DNA of 51,740 bases from an uncultured Prevotellaceae bacterium (GTDB lineage Bacteria; Bacteroidota; Bacteroidia; Bacteroidales; Bacteroidaceae), in the NCBI GenBank assembly GCA_937898415.1, contig CALDLA010000169.1, positions 1 to 51,740 of the forward strand. The letters run 5' to 3'. Below the pieces are notes generated by a model. That model was given only the letters and a program-made list of their open reading frames with translations, was not told the DNA's origin and made no database searches. Below, piece after piece: positions 26,116 to 34,928 of the stretch (positions are counted from its first letter, which is position 1; each line of letters starts with the position of its first letter). A program made the position numbers and the translations under genes.

Positions 26116-29004
26116 ATGACAAACGACAAAAGAATCCTCATGAGAGCGATGCTGATGCTGCTCCTCACCGTGACCTGCGCAGGAGCATGGGGTGGGGAAG
26201 TGACGGCCGACAAAGCCCTGCTGAAAGCCCAGACATTCGTAAACAGCCACCTCGGCAGAAAGGGCGGCACCCCCGACGTCAAGTCGCAGGGACAGGTGAA
26301 CGGACTCTACGTGTTTAACATTGGTACCGACGGCGGCTTCGTCATCGTCAGCAATGATGACCGGACGACACCCATCCTCGGCTACGGCGACAGCGGCAGC
26401 ATCGACCCCGACAACCTGCCCGCGAACCTGAATGCCTGGCTGCAGGGCTACGCCGACCAGATAGCGTGGGTGAAAGCCAACGTGACCGACGGAACCAGCG
26501 TGGCTCAAAAGTCCGGGACCGTCAAGACGGACATCGGGCCGTTGATCACGACCCAGTGGAACCAGGACGCACCGTATAACAACCTGTGTCCGGAATATTC
26601 ATCCGGCAATCGTTGTGCCACGGGTTGCGTGGCTACCGCCTATGCTCAGGTGATGTACTATACGGAGACGGTAACCCACCATAACACCACGACCGCGACG
26701 GCTGCCGAGATTCCCGGATATACGACCCGTAACGGCAATCACACCTTGGCAGCCATTCCTGCTGGTACGGTCATCAACTGGAGCGACATGATTGCCGACT
26801 ATGATGGTAGCTATACGGAAGAACAAGCCGCTGCCGTAGCCAACATGATGCTCATTTGTGGCTGCGCCGTGCAAATGAACTACGGACGAGAGTCGGGAGC
26901 CTATACCAAGGACGTGGCCATTGCCCTCAAGACTTACTTCGGCTACGCAGAGACCACGCGGTTTGTCAACCGCAGCTGCTATACCTACGACAACTGGACC
27001 GACCTGATATACAACGAGCTGGACCAGGGCCGTCCTGTAGTCTATGCAGGACAGGGATCGGACGGCGGTCATGAGTTTGTATGCGACGGCTATAAGTACG
27101 AAGGCGGCGACCTGTTCCACATCAACTGGGGCTGGGGCGGCATGAGCGACGGCTATTTCGTCCTGTCGGTGCTCAACCCCGACGAGCAGGGCATCGGCGG
27201 CAGCCCTTCGTCCAGCGCATTCACCTTAGGCCAGGAGGCCGTCATCGGCATCCAGAAGACCGGTGACGAAGGCACCGTGCTCAACGTACCCACCACCGAG
27301 CCTAACAACCTCACCATTAACAGCGTCACGCTGTCGCACAGCACCATCGCCTTGGGCGAGCGTGTCGACGTGACCGTCAACGTGACCAACAACAGCGCGA
27401 CGAATGACTACGACGGCGAGATAGACCTCACAGCGCTCAATTGGGGAGGAATGTTTGTGATTCCAGCCGGAGGAACTCAGGACTGCGTCATCACCGTCAC
27501 CCCGACAAAAGCCAAGACATACACCGTGAAGGCATCGTATTACACCGGCACAACAAGTACTGCAACATCCACCTGCTCCGCTTCGCTTACCGTGAAGAAT
27601 CAGACGCCCACCGACCTTACGGCATCGAATGTTGACCAAGAGTCGGCCACCATCGGCTGGACGAATGTGGGCGAAGCCACGACATGGAACCTGCGCACCT
27701 TGCCTGTCGCTTTTATAACGGAAGACTTTAACGGCTCAAGAAATGGATGGAGCCGAACCCGTTCTACAAAGGACGAGACCCACGGCATCAACGGTTCGCC
27801 CTGCGTGAAGTTTGGGAAAAACGGAGATAATCAATGGTTAGTGACCCCAAAGATAGCCTTTGGCGGTAAATTCTCTATCTATGCCTGGAAGAGTGGTGAG
27901 ACAGCCGAGGATTTCTCTGTCTTGTATTCCAAGGATTCCCACGTTTTCACTTATCTCCAAAGTAATATTAAAGCCACTACCACCCCGACGGAGTACACCG
28001 TTGACCTCAGTGGTCTTTCCGGCGAGGGATGGATAGCCATCATACACTTTGGCGGCACCGAAGGCTCATACCTGTATGTGGACGACGCGACCATCGTAGA
28101 AGCTGCCGGCGACTGGACGACGGTGAGCAATCTGACCGCTAACAGCTATAGCTTGACGGGACTGACCGCCACCCCGCGCTACGAGGTGCAGGTACAGGCC
28201 GTGAATAACGATGGTGGCAATTGGAGCAATCCGTACATCCTGACCACTACCAAGAATGCTTTGACACTGCTGAACAGCGACAGCGAGGCGACTACCAAGA
28301 ATACGGAACTCTTAAAGCAGTGGAATGGCCTTGTCGCCAACGTAACGCTCTCAAAGCGCACGCTCTACAAGGACGGCGACTGGAACACGCTCTGCCTGCC
28401 CTTCGACGTGAGTACCGCCAGCGGCCCGCTGAGTGGCGACCATGTCCAGGCTATGGTGCTCGATGGCGACGAGTCTGGGCTGGATGACACCACGCTGACG
28501 CTGAACTTCGACCCCGCCCCCGCCACCATCCCCGCCGGCACGCCGTTCATCGTGAAGTGGGACAACACGGGCGCGGACATCACCGACCCCGTATTCCAGG
28601 GCGTCAAAGTCAGCAGTACGACGCCGGGCAGCGTCACCAGCACCGACGGCTACGTCACCTTCCTGGACAGCTACGCCGCCACGACCCTTGACGCCGACGA
28701 CCGCTCGGTGCTCTTCCTCGGCAGCGGCAACAATCTCTACTGGCCCAGCGACGCCCGCCCCGTCGGCGCCTTCCGCGCCTGGTTCGTGCTGAACAACGGC
28801 CTCAGCGCCGGGGAGGCTGACAGCCCATACTACGTCCGCCTGTACTTCGGCGAGGACGAAACGACGAGGATCAGCGCTCCGCTAGTGAAGAGTGAAGAAG
28901 TGAAAAGTGAAAAGTTTTATAGCCTTGACGGTCGCAGGCTTGACGGGAAGCCGACGAAGAAAGGATTGTATATCGTTAATGGCAGGAAGGTCGTGGTGAA
29001 GTAG
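26116..29004 (+). CDS. Secreted C10-family cysteine protease (streptopain/interpain-like) with T9SS-like tail
   Basis: A 962-residue exported protease. After a signal peptide (ILMRAMLMLLLTVTCAGAWG) comes a Spi-like propeptide (about 25-110, GLYVFNIGTDGGFVIVSNDD), then the catalytic domain with Cys171 in RCATGCVATAYAQVMYY and His319 in GGHEFVCDGY, followed by HINWGWGGMSDGYF. Downstream are Ig/Fn3-like modules, a MAM-like "choice-of-anchor" module (~530-670), a GDWNTLCLPFDV module (~754) and the sorting-like tail (FYSLDGRRLDGK ... GLYIVNGRKVVVK). SpeB and interpain A of this family degrade host proteins and complement. The tail linker is encoded by a GTGAARAGTGA repeat; a REP-like element starts 7 bp after the stop. 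Confidence 0.93.
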   Translation: MTNDKRILMRAMLMLLLTVTCAGAWGGEVTADKALLKAQTFVNSHLGRKGGTPDVKSQGQVNGLYVFNIGTDGGFVIVSNDDRTTPILGYGDSGSIDPDNLPANLNAWLQGYADQIAWVKANVTDGTSVAQKSGTVKTDIGPLITTQWNQDAPYNNLCPEYSSGNRCATGCVATAYAQVMYYTETVTHHNTTTATAAEIPGYTTRNGNHTLAAIPAGTVINWSDMIADYDGSYTEEQAAAVANMMLICGCAVQMNYGRESGAYTKDVAIALKTYFGYAETTRFVNRSCYTYDNWTDLIYNELDQGRPVVYAGQGSDGGHEFVCDGYKYEGGDLFHINWGWGGMSDGYFVLSVLNPDEQGIGGSPSSSAFTLGQEAVIGIQKTGDEGTVLNVPTTEPNNLTINSVTLSHSTIALGERVDVTVNVTNNSATNDYDGEIDLTALNWGGMFVIPAGGTQDCVITVTPTKAKTYTVKASYYTGTTSTATSTCSASLTVKNQTPTDLTASNVDQESATIGWTNVGEATTWNLRTLPVAFITEDFNGSRNGWSRTRSTKDETHGINGSPCVKFGKNGDNQWLVTPKIAFGGKFSIYAWKSGETAEDFSVLYSKDSHVFTYLQSNIKATTTPTEYTVDLSGLSGEGWIAIIHFGGTEGSYLYVDDATIVEAAGDWTTVSNLTANSYSLTGLTATPRYEVQVQAVNNDGGNWSNPYILTTTKNALTLLNSDSEATTKNTELLKQWNGLVANVTLSKRTLYKDGDWNTLCLPFDVSTASGPLSGDHVQAMVLDGDESGLDDTTLTLNFDPAPATIPAGTPFIVKWDNTGADITDPVFQGVKVSSTTPGSVTSTDGYVTFLDSYAATTLDADDRSVLFLGSGNNLYWPSDARPVGAFRAWFVLNNGLSAGEADSPYYVRLYFGEDETTRISAPLVKSEEVKSEKFYSLDGRRLDGKPTKKGLYIVNGRKVVVK
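28884..28913. repeat. In-frame GTGAARAGTGA repeat (linker before the protease tail)
   Basis: Units GTGAAGAGTGAAGAAGTG and AAAAGTGAAAAG code for V-K-S-E-E-V-K-S-E-K immediately before the C-terminal tail. Same position and peptide as in the CotH protein at 12427. Confidence 0.85.
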
Positions 29005-29010
29005 GCCGCG

Positions 29011-29053
29011 CTCTCCCCTCCCTTGTAGGGGAGGGGTCGGGGGTGGGGTCAGA
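29011..29053. repeat. REP-like element, left copy flanking the DUF559 gene
   Basis: Palindromic head CTCCCCTCCC-TTGT-AGGGGAGGGG followed by a G-rich tail TCGGGGGTGGGGTC. It is inverted relative to the copy at 29454-29497. Confidence 0.85.
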
Positions 29054-29081
29054 AATCTAAAGAACAATAAGGAAATAGACA

Positions 29082-29583
29082 ATGCACTACAACACGGCAA
29101 AGGCAAACGCCGCCGAACAGAAAGACCAGCGCAAGTCGCTGCGCCGGAACATGACGCCCGCCGAAGCGCTGCTCTTGGCGGGCGCTGCGGGGTCGCGGCG
29201 CAGACGGATGGAAGTGGCGGCGGCAGCAGGGCATCGGACCCTTCGTGCTCGACTTCTACTGCCCGGCGCTGCGGCTGTGCATCGAGCTGGACGGCTCGGC
29301 TCACGACTACACCTACGAGTACGACGAGCGGCGCACGGCGTATCTCGATGCGCAGGGGATTCGGGTAGTGCGGTTCACCAACGACCAGGTGTGTACCTGC
29401 TACGACGGCGTGGTGGCCGAGATTGTGCGCATCTGCGGGGAGATGGCTGAGAATACAGACCCCACCCCAGCCCCTCCCCTGCATGGGAGGGGAGAAGCGC
29501 TGCGTGGTACTCGCTTGACGGCGTGCGTCACGACGGCCAGCCGACGAAGAAGGGACTGTATATCCACAATGGAAATAAAGTAG
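29082..29583 (+). pseudogene. DUF559 (Vsr-like PD-(D/E)xK) endonuclease gene, frameshifted
   Basis: Frame 1 from ATG 29082 gives KDQRKSLRRNMTPAEALL, the usual DUF559 opening. At about 29174-29176 an extra T shifts the frame: removing it gives W-R-A-L-R-G-R-G ... GWKWRRQQGIGPFVLDFYC, then ALRLCIELDGSAHDY, DERRTAYLDAQGIRVVRFTN, and DGVVAEIVRICGEMAE. These are the complete DUF559 landmarks, including the D and E of the nuclease core. Either the gene is inactive through a 1-bp insertion or the base is a sequencing error. The 3' end of the ORF (DPTPAPPLHGRGE) is coded by the right REP-like repeat, so gene and repeat are physically merged. The family is related to very-short-patch repair nucleases. 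Confidence 0.82.
29454..29497. repeat. REP-like element, right copy flanking the DUF559 gene
   Basis: Reverse-complement match to 29011-29053: GACCCCACCCCAGCCCCTCC followed by CCTGCATGGGAGGGGAGAAG. About 36 of 43 positions match the left copy. It overlaps the end of the DUF559 frame. Confidence 0.85.
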
Positions 29584-29594
29584 TCATCAAGTAA
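29505..29594 (+). pseudogene. Orphan C-terminal sorting-like tail
   Basis: The frame from 29505 to TAA 29592-29594 reads WYSLDGVRHDGQPTKKGLYI followed by HNGNKVVIK, a complete copy of the tail that ends the C10 protease 590 bp upstream (FYSLDGRRLDGKPTKKGLYI). No upstream protein in this frame belongs to it: the REP/DUF559 unit stands in its place. It is probably the remnant of a second secreted protein that lost its body, or a duplicated protease end. Confidence 0.8.
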
Positions 29595-29596
29595 AT

Positions 29597-32500
29597 ATGA
29601 AAAAGATTCAGTATTTGATTCTCGCCCTGCTGTGCTTGGTTGCGCAGGGGGCATTAGCCGACAGTACTTTCGGCGGCGGCGACGGCTCCGCCAAGAACCC
29701 GTACATCATTAGCACGACCGCCCACTGGGACCAGTTGGCCAGCGACGTGAACGGCGGCACCACCACCTACAGCGGTACGTACTTCCAGTTGGGTGCCGAC
29801 ATCACCGTCACGACGATGGTGGGTAAGAACAAAAACCGTTTCCAAGGCAAGTTCGACGGCAATGGCAGAACCATTACCTTCAACTACACCGCCACCGAAG
29901 ACTATTGCGCGCCGTTCTGTCGCATCAGCGGAGCGACGATCAAGAACCTGCATACGGAGGGCACCATCGAGACCGCCTATTGCTATGCCGCCGGCATCGT
30001 GGCCTACACCCGCTACTACTCGAAGATTGAGAACTGCAGCAGTAGCGTCATCATCAAGAGCAGCCATGCGGGCTGGAGCGGTCACGGCGGTATTATGGCG
30101 CTGAAGGCCTGGGTGACGCAATCGGAACCAACGATCGAGGGCTGTCTCTTCGACGGCAAGATACTCACCACGGGGACGACGGCAGAGACGAAGACGACTG
30201 GTTGCGGCGGCATCGTGGGCTTCACCAACGGCCAGACGCTGACCATCAAGGACTGTATCTATAAGCCCGCCGCACTCGCCGACGGGGAGACGGCTGTAGC
30301 ATGTTCCACCCTCTATGAGAACTCCACTAGCAAAGCCTCTACCGTCACCTGCACCAACAGCTACTACTTCACAGCCTACGGTGCCACGCAGGGCAAGCAA
30401 GCCCGCAGCATCGGCTTTGACGATGGCGTCGACATCGACGTGGTGCCCAAGGGCGACGCCACCGACTACAACGTGAGCGGCATCACCGGCTATGACGGCA
30501 ACCAGTGCGTGAAATTCAACGACGTGGTCTATGCCGGCAGCGGCGACGAGGTGGAGCTCACGTTCAGACACCATTATGCTGGCGTCACCGTGTCAGATTA
30601 CGCCGTCATATCGGGCGACGGTGCCACGATGACCGGCAACGACACCGACGGCTATACTCTCACGATGGGCGATGCGGACGTCATCTTCGGTTACACCATG
30701 AGTGGCAACATCCCCACCATTGCAGGCAAGGGCACGTCGGACGCTCCGTTCGAAATCGGCAGCAGCGTTGTCTGGGACTATTTCGTCAGCCTTATTGACA
30801 ACGACAAGACGTATAAGGACGCAGACGACAACGTCAAGGAATACGCCACAGCCTACTACAAGCTGACCGAGGACATCACCGTCACGACGATGATGGGTTT
30901 CGACGGCCACAGGTTCAGCGGACACTTCGACGGCGGCGGCAAGACGCTGACCGTCAACTACGACACCGACGAGCAGTATGCCGCCCCGTTCCGCTACATC
31001 GATGGTGCCGAGATCAGCAACCTGCGCGTCGCCGGTACCATCAAGACCTCGAAGAAATTTGCCGCCGGCTTCGTGGCCAACGCCCAAGGCATCAACGAGA
31101 TTGAAAACTGCCGCAGCAGCGTGACCATCAACAGCAGCGTCAGCGGCGACGGCACCCACGGCGGCTTCGTGGCCCACAACCTGAGCGGCTACTTCTACAT
31201 GAAGGGCTGTGCCTTCGACGGCAGCATGCTGGGCAGCAGCACCAACAACTGCGGCGGCTTCGTGGGCTGGAACGAGACCAGCGGCTCGTCCACAGGCGCC
31301 GTCTATTTCGAGAATTGTTTCTTCGCCCCGACGAGCATCACGGTGGAGCTTGAACATACCTACGCCCGCTCGCGCACCAACGATGGCGCTCATGTGCAAA
31401 TGTACTACAGCAACTGCCGAACCAACATCGGCGACAACCAGCAGTACCGCGTCTACAGCATCAGCGCGGGCAACGGCGTCACCATAGAGGTGAACCAAAC
31501 CGTAGTCAATGAATATTCGGTCAGTGGCATCACGATATACAACAACAATTCCGGCATGATGTATGACGGCGTACACTATACCAGGAATGAACAGTCCATG
31601 AGCCTCAATCTCGGCTATACCGGCACAGGCACCCTGACCGGCTTCACCACCACGTCGGGCACGCTGAGCGGCGAGGGCAATCCCTTCACCCTCACAATGG
31701 GCACGGGCGATGCCATCATCAATGCCACCACCGGCAGCGGCTCAGGCTGGAGCGGCAGCGGCTCAGGCATCTCGTCGGACCCCTACATCATCAGCACCAG
31801 TGACGAGTGGAACGAGTTCGCCTACAAGGTGGACAACGGCGTCTTCGGCTTCAACTCCGCCTACTACAAGCTGTCCGACGACATCGACGGCATCACCGTC
31901 ACGACGATGGTGGGCACCGAGGACCACAGGTTCAAGGGCCACTTCGACGGCAACAGCAAGACGCTGACCGTGAGCTACGGTACGGCTGAGTCGCGCTTCA
32001 ACGAGGACTACTGCGCCCCGTTCCGCCACATCGAGAATGCCGACATCCACAACCTCAACGTCGCCGGCACCATCTATACTCAGAAACAGTTCGCCGCAGG
32101 CCTCGCCGGTTTAGCGCTCAACGACAATACCTTTACCGACTGCCGCAGCAGCGTCACCATCAACAGCAGCGTCAACGGCGACGGTACCCACGGCGGCTTC
32201 GTGGCCAACTGCAAGAACAACCTCGATAGAAGTTCGACAGTCACCTTCACTAACTGTGCCTTCAACGGTAGCTTCGTCGGCGCAAAGACCAACAGCTGGG
32301 GCGGCTTCGCGGGCTGGACTGAGGGTAAGGACTGGGCTAACGTCAGGACCGTCGGCTGCCTCTTCGCTCCTGCCGGGCTGAACGTCGATAGCTACGGCAG
32401 TGCCATCTTCTCGCGTGGACCCGACAAAAACTGGTCTCACATCATTATCGAAGACAGCTACTACACCCAGCACCTCGGCACCCTACAAGGCACTATGGCC

Positions 32501-34813
32501 TACAGCACGCCACCCGCCAACGTCACTTCCGAGGCAAAGACCATCGCCGGCATCACCGTCTATGTGAGGAATACCGTGGTGACCGACGTCACCGCCACCG
32601 ACATCACGCCCACCACGGCCACCATCAGCTGGAAGGGTACCGATGCGTGCAGCAACTATCAGCTGCGCTATCGCGAGAAAGGGAATGCGGACGTCTATGC
32701 CACCAGCTTTGAGGACGGAATGCCCGACGACTGGACTGCGTTCGACAACGACGGCGACGACGAGCACAGCTGGACGTACAGCGACGGCTCGATAGACGAC
32801 ATGGCCCATAGCGGCAGCAGCTGTGTGTATTCAGCCAGCTACATCAACAACTACGGTTCACTGACGCCCGACAACTGGCTCGTCTCGCCGCAGATCGACT
32901 TGAGCGGCACGCTGAAGCTGTGGCTGAAGGGTCAGGACAGTAATGACTACAGGGAGCACTTCGCCATCTACCTGACCACCTCTGCCACGGGCAGCAAGGA
33001 CGATTTCCTCGATGCAGACGGGAAAGTGAAGGAAGGGGTCATCACACTGGTACCCGAGACCGAGACCACCAGCGAATACCAGGAATACATCGCCGACCTG
33101 AGCGCCTACAAAGGAAAGAAGGGCTACATCGCCATCCGCCACTTCAACTGCCGCAACCAGTACTTCCTCGTGCTCGATGACTTCCTCGTCTACAACGACG
33201 ACCTCAGCGGCGATTGGTTTACTGTGTCCGGCAGTTCACCTGCCGGCACCAAGCTGGAGGGCCTGACCCCCGGCACCACCTACGAATACCAGGTGAAATA
33301 CGACTACAGCAGCAACACCTACTACACGCCGACGATGATCCTGACCACCCTGGCTGAAGATGTCGCTCCCACCGACCTCAGCGCCACCGCCATCACCGCT
33401 AACACGGCCACCATCAGCTGGACGGGCTATGCCCAAAGCTACAACCTGCGCTGCAGCAATGGTGGAATGGTCAAAGTGACACTCTCGGTACCTGAAGAAA
33501 TATGGGACGACGGCTCGGGCTATCAGATGCTCCTCGATATAGACCATAACACCTACGGCTACAACTCCGTCATACCCACAACGGGTGGAATGAGCGGCGA
33601 CGCCGAAGAGTTGGCAGCGAAGTATGCCCTGTTCGAGTACAAGATTCCTGAGGGTGCCGACAGCAACCTGAGCACCTCCAACATGCTGAATGGCCGCGAG
33701 GGCAAAAGAACCGCCACCATCACCATCCCCTCCGGCACCTACGACTGGTGCATCACCAACCCCACGCCCAACGACCGCATGTGGATAGCCTCAGAGCGCG
33801 GCAACGTGGGCGGCCGGCAGAACGACTTCTTCTTCGAGGTAGGTAAGCACTACACCTTCACCGTCACATTAGATAACAACTCTGGCAACGACCACGTGGA
33901 CATGACCGTCGAAGACGATGAAGACCTCGTCACAGGCGACGAGATAGAAGTCACCGGCATCACCAGTACGTCCTATAACTTGAGCGGCCTCGATGCCTCC
34001 ACCTACTATGCCGTCTACGTGCAGTCGGTGAAGGGCGACAAGACGTCCGAATGGAGCTGCGTCAGCTTCTCCACGCTCAAAGAAGGAGAGTTGTACTTGT
34101 ACGACAATCAGGTCAACAGCGGCATCATCGCCGCCAACAGCAACAAGCAGTTCAACATGACGCTCCAAGGCCGCACGCTTTACAAGGACGGCAACTGGAA
34201 CACCCTCTGCCTGCCCTTCAACGTCAGCGTGCTCGAGGGTTCCCCCCTCGAGGGTGCCACAGTGATGGAACTGGACACCAAGGGAGAATACAGCGGCCAC
34301 AAGACCGGCTTCGACGGTGAAACCCTCTACCTCTACTTCAAGACCGCCACTGCGATTGAGGCCGGCAAACCTTACCTCGTGAAGTGGACTAACGACGACA
34401 CGGACATCACCAACCCAACGTTCAATTTGTCGGAAATCAAAGCCGCCAGCCCCGTAACCGTCACGAGCGCCGACAGCAAGGTGAGCTTCCGCGGCACCTA
34501 CAACCCCGTGAGCATTAGCGGCAACAGCTACCTGTTCCTCAGCACCGGCAACAATCTCTACTGGCCCAGCACCACGATGACCATCAACGCCTTCCGCGCC
34601 TACTTCCAGCTCAACGGCATCAGCGCCGGCGAACCAGCCAACGTCCGCCTGTACTTCGGCGACGACGAGGCAACGGGAATTGAAACAATAACCATGAACC
34701 ATGAACCAAGAACCGACGGCGAGTGGTACGACCTGAGCGGGCGCAAGATGGCCACGAAGCCGACGGCGAAGGGTGTGTATATCTATAATGGTAAAAAAAG
34801 AGTGATGAAGTAA
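29597..34813 (+). CDS. Large secreted protein with three tandem beta-helix (GLUG-like) modules and T9SS-like tail
   Basis: A 1738-residue exported protein. Signal peptide MKKIQYLILALLCLVAQGALA, then three homologous modules (about 22-370, 375-715, 715-998), each starting GSG-x-S-x-PYIIST (or the like), with YYKL-x-xDITVTTM-x-G ... RF-x-G-x-FDG-x-x-KTLTVNY, then APFRYI and N-CRSSVTINSSV segments. These resemble right-handed beta-helix/GLUG repeats of adhesins. Next come Fn3, a MAM-like module (~1033-1230), a second Fn3, a GNWNTLCLPFNV module (~1533), and the tail WYDLSGRKMA ... GVYIYNGKKRVMK. The start codon is 2 bp after the orphan tail stop and no promoter is visible nearby. Role: surface adhesion or binding is likely but unproven. 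Confidence 0.85.
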   Translation: MKKIQYLILALLCLVAQGALADSTFGGGDGSAKNPYIISTTAHWDQLASDVNGGTTTYSGTYFQLGADITVTTMVGKNKNRFQGKFDGNGRTITFNYTATEDYCAPFCRISGATIKNLHTEGTIETAYCYAAGIVAYTRYYSKIENCSSSVIIKSSHAGWSGHGGIMALKAWVTQSEPTIEGCLFDGKILTTGTTAETKTTGCGGIVGFTNGQTLTIKDCIYKPAALADGETAVACSTLYENSTSKASTVTCTNSYYFTAYGATQGKQARSIGFDDGVDIDVVPKGDATDYNVSGITGYDGNQCVKFNDVVYAGSGDEVELTFRHHYAGVTVSDYAVISGDGATMTGNDTDGYTLTMGDADVIFGYTMSGNIPTIAGKGTSDAPFEIGSSVVWDYFVSLIDNDKTYKDADDNVKEYATAYYKLTEDITVTTMMGFDGHRFSGHFDGGGKTLTVNYDTDEQYAAPFRYIDGAEISNLRVAGTIKTSKKFAAGFVANAQGINEIENCRSSVTINSSVSGDGTHGGFVAHNLSGYFYMKGCAFDGSMLGSSTNNCGGFVGWNETSGSSTGAVYFENCFFAPTSITVELEHTYARSRTNDGAHVQMYYSNCRTNIGDNQQYRVYSISAGNGVTIEVNQTVVNEYSVSGITIYNNNSGMMYDGVHYTRNEQSMSLNLGYTGTGTLTGFTTTSGTLSGEGNPFTLTMGTGDAIINATTGSGSGWSGSGSGISSDPYIISTSDEWNEFAYKVDNGVFGFNSAYYKLSDDIDGITVTTMVGTEDHRFKGHFDGNSKTLTVSYGTAESRFNEDYCAPFRHIENADIHNLNVAGTIYTQKQFAAGLAGLALNDNTFTDCRSSVTINSSVNGDGTHGGFVANCKNNLDRSSTVTFTNCAFNGSFVGAKTNSWGGFAGWTEGKDWANVRTVGCLFAPAGLNVDSYGSAIFSRGPDKNWSHIIIEDSYYTQHLGTLQGTMAYSTPPANVTSEAKTIAGITVYVRNTVVTDVTATDITPTTATISWKGTDACSNYQLRYREKGNADVYATSFEDGMPDDWTAFDNDGDDEHSWTYSDGSIDDMAHSGSSCVYSASYINNYGSLTPDNWLVSPQIDLSGTLKLWLKGQDSNDYREHFAIYLTTSATGSKDDFLDADGKVKEGVITLVPETETTSEYQEYIADLSAYKGKKGYIAIRHFNCRNQYFLVLDDFLVYNDDLSGDWFTVSGSSPAGTKLEGLTPGTTYEYQVKYDYSSNTYYTPTMILTTLAEDVAPTDLSATAITANTATISWTGYAQSYNLRCSNGGMVKVTLSVPEEIWDDGSGYQMLLDIDHNTYGYNSVIPTTGGMSGDAEELAAKYALFEYKIPEGADSNLSTSNMLNGREGKRTATITIPSGTYDWCITNPTPNDRMWIASERGNVGGRQNDFFFEVGKHYTFTVTLDNNSGNDHVDMTVEDDEDLVTGDEIEVTGITSTSYNLSGLDASTYYAVYVQSVKGDKTSEWSCVSFSTLKEGELYLYDNQVNSGIIAANSNKQFNMTLQGRTLYKDGNWNTLCLPFNVSVLEGSPLEGATVMELDTKGEYSGHKTGFDGETLYLYFKTATAIEAGKPYLVKWTNDDTDITNPTFNLSEIKAASPVTVTSADSKVSFRGTYNPVSISGNSYLFLSTGNNLYWPSTTMTINAFRAYFQLNGISAGEPANVRLYFGDDEATGIETITMNHEPRTDGEWYDLSGRKMATKPTAKGVYIYNGKKRVMK

Positions 34814-34831
34814 CTCCCTCAGTTTCGCGTG

Positions 34832-34864
34832 CTATGACAGGGGGACAAATCCCCCCTGTCATAG
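34832..34864. terminator. Hairpin between the convergent surface-protein and helicase genes
   Basis: A 13-bp perfect stem CTATGACAGGGGG / CCCCCTGTCATAG with a 7-nt loop, between two convergent genes. It lacks a clear T-run on either side, so termination is an inference from position. Confidence 0.65.
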
Positions 34865-34928
34865 ATTACGCAACCGTCCCTTGATTTATTGACCCCTTAT
34901 TTGTAATGCTATCTTTTTGCATTTCAAT

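Noticed and set aside
29011..29594. Insertion sequence or transposon
   Set aside because: No transposase is encoded and no target-site duplication is visible around the repeats; DUF559 is a nuclease-like family, so REP-like association is the more careful description.
29654..30574. 306-codon minus-strand frame inside the triplicated surface protein
   Set aside because: High GC and codon bias produce long antisense frames; similar shadows appear opposite each module and none has a start context or domain.
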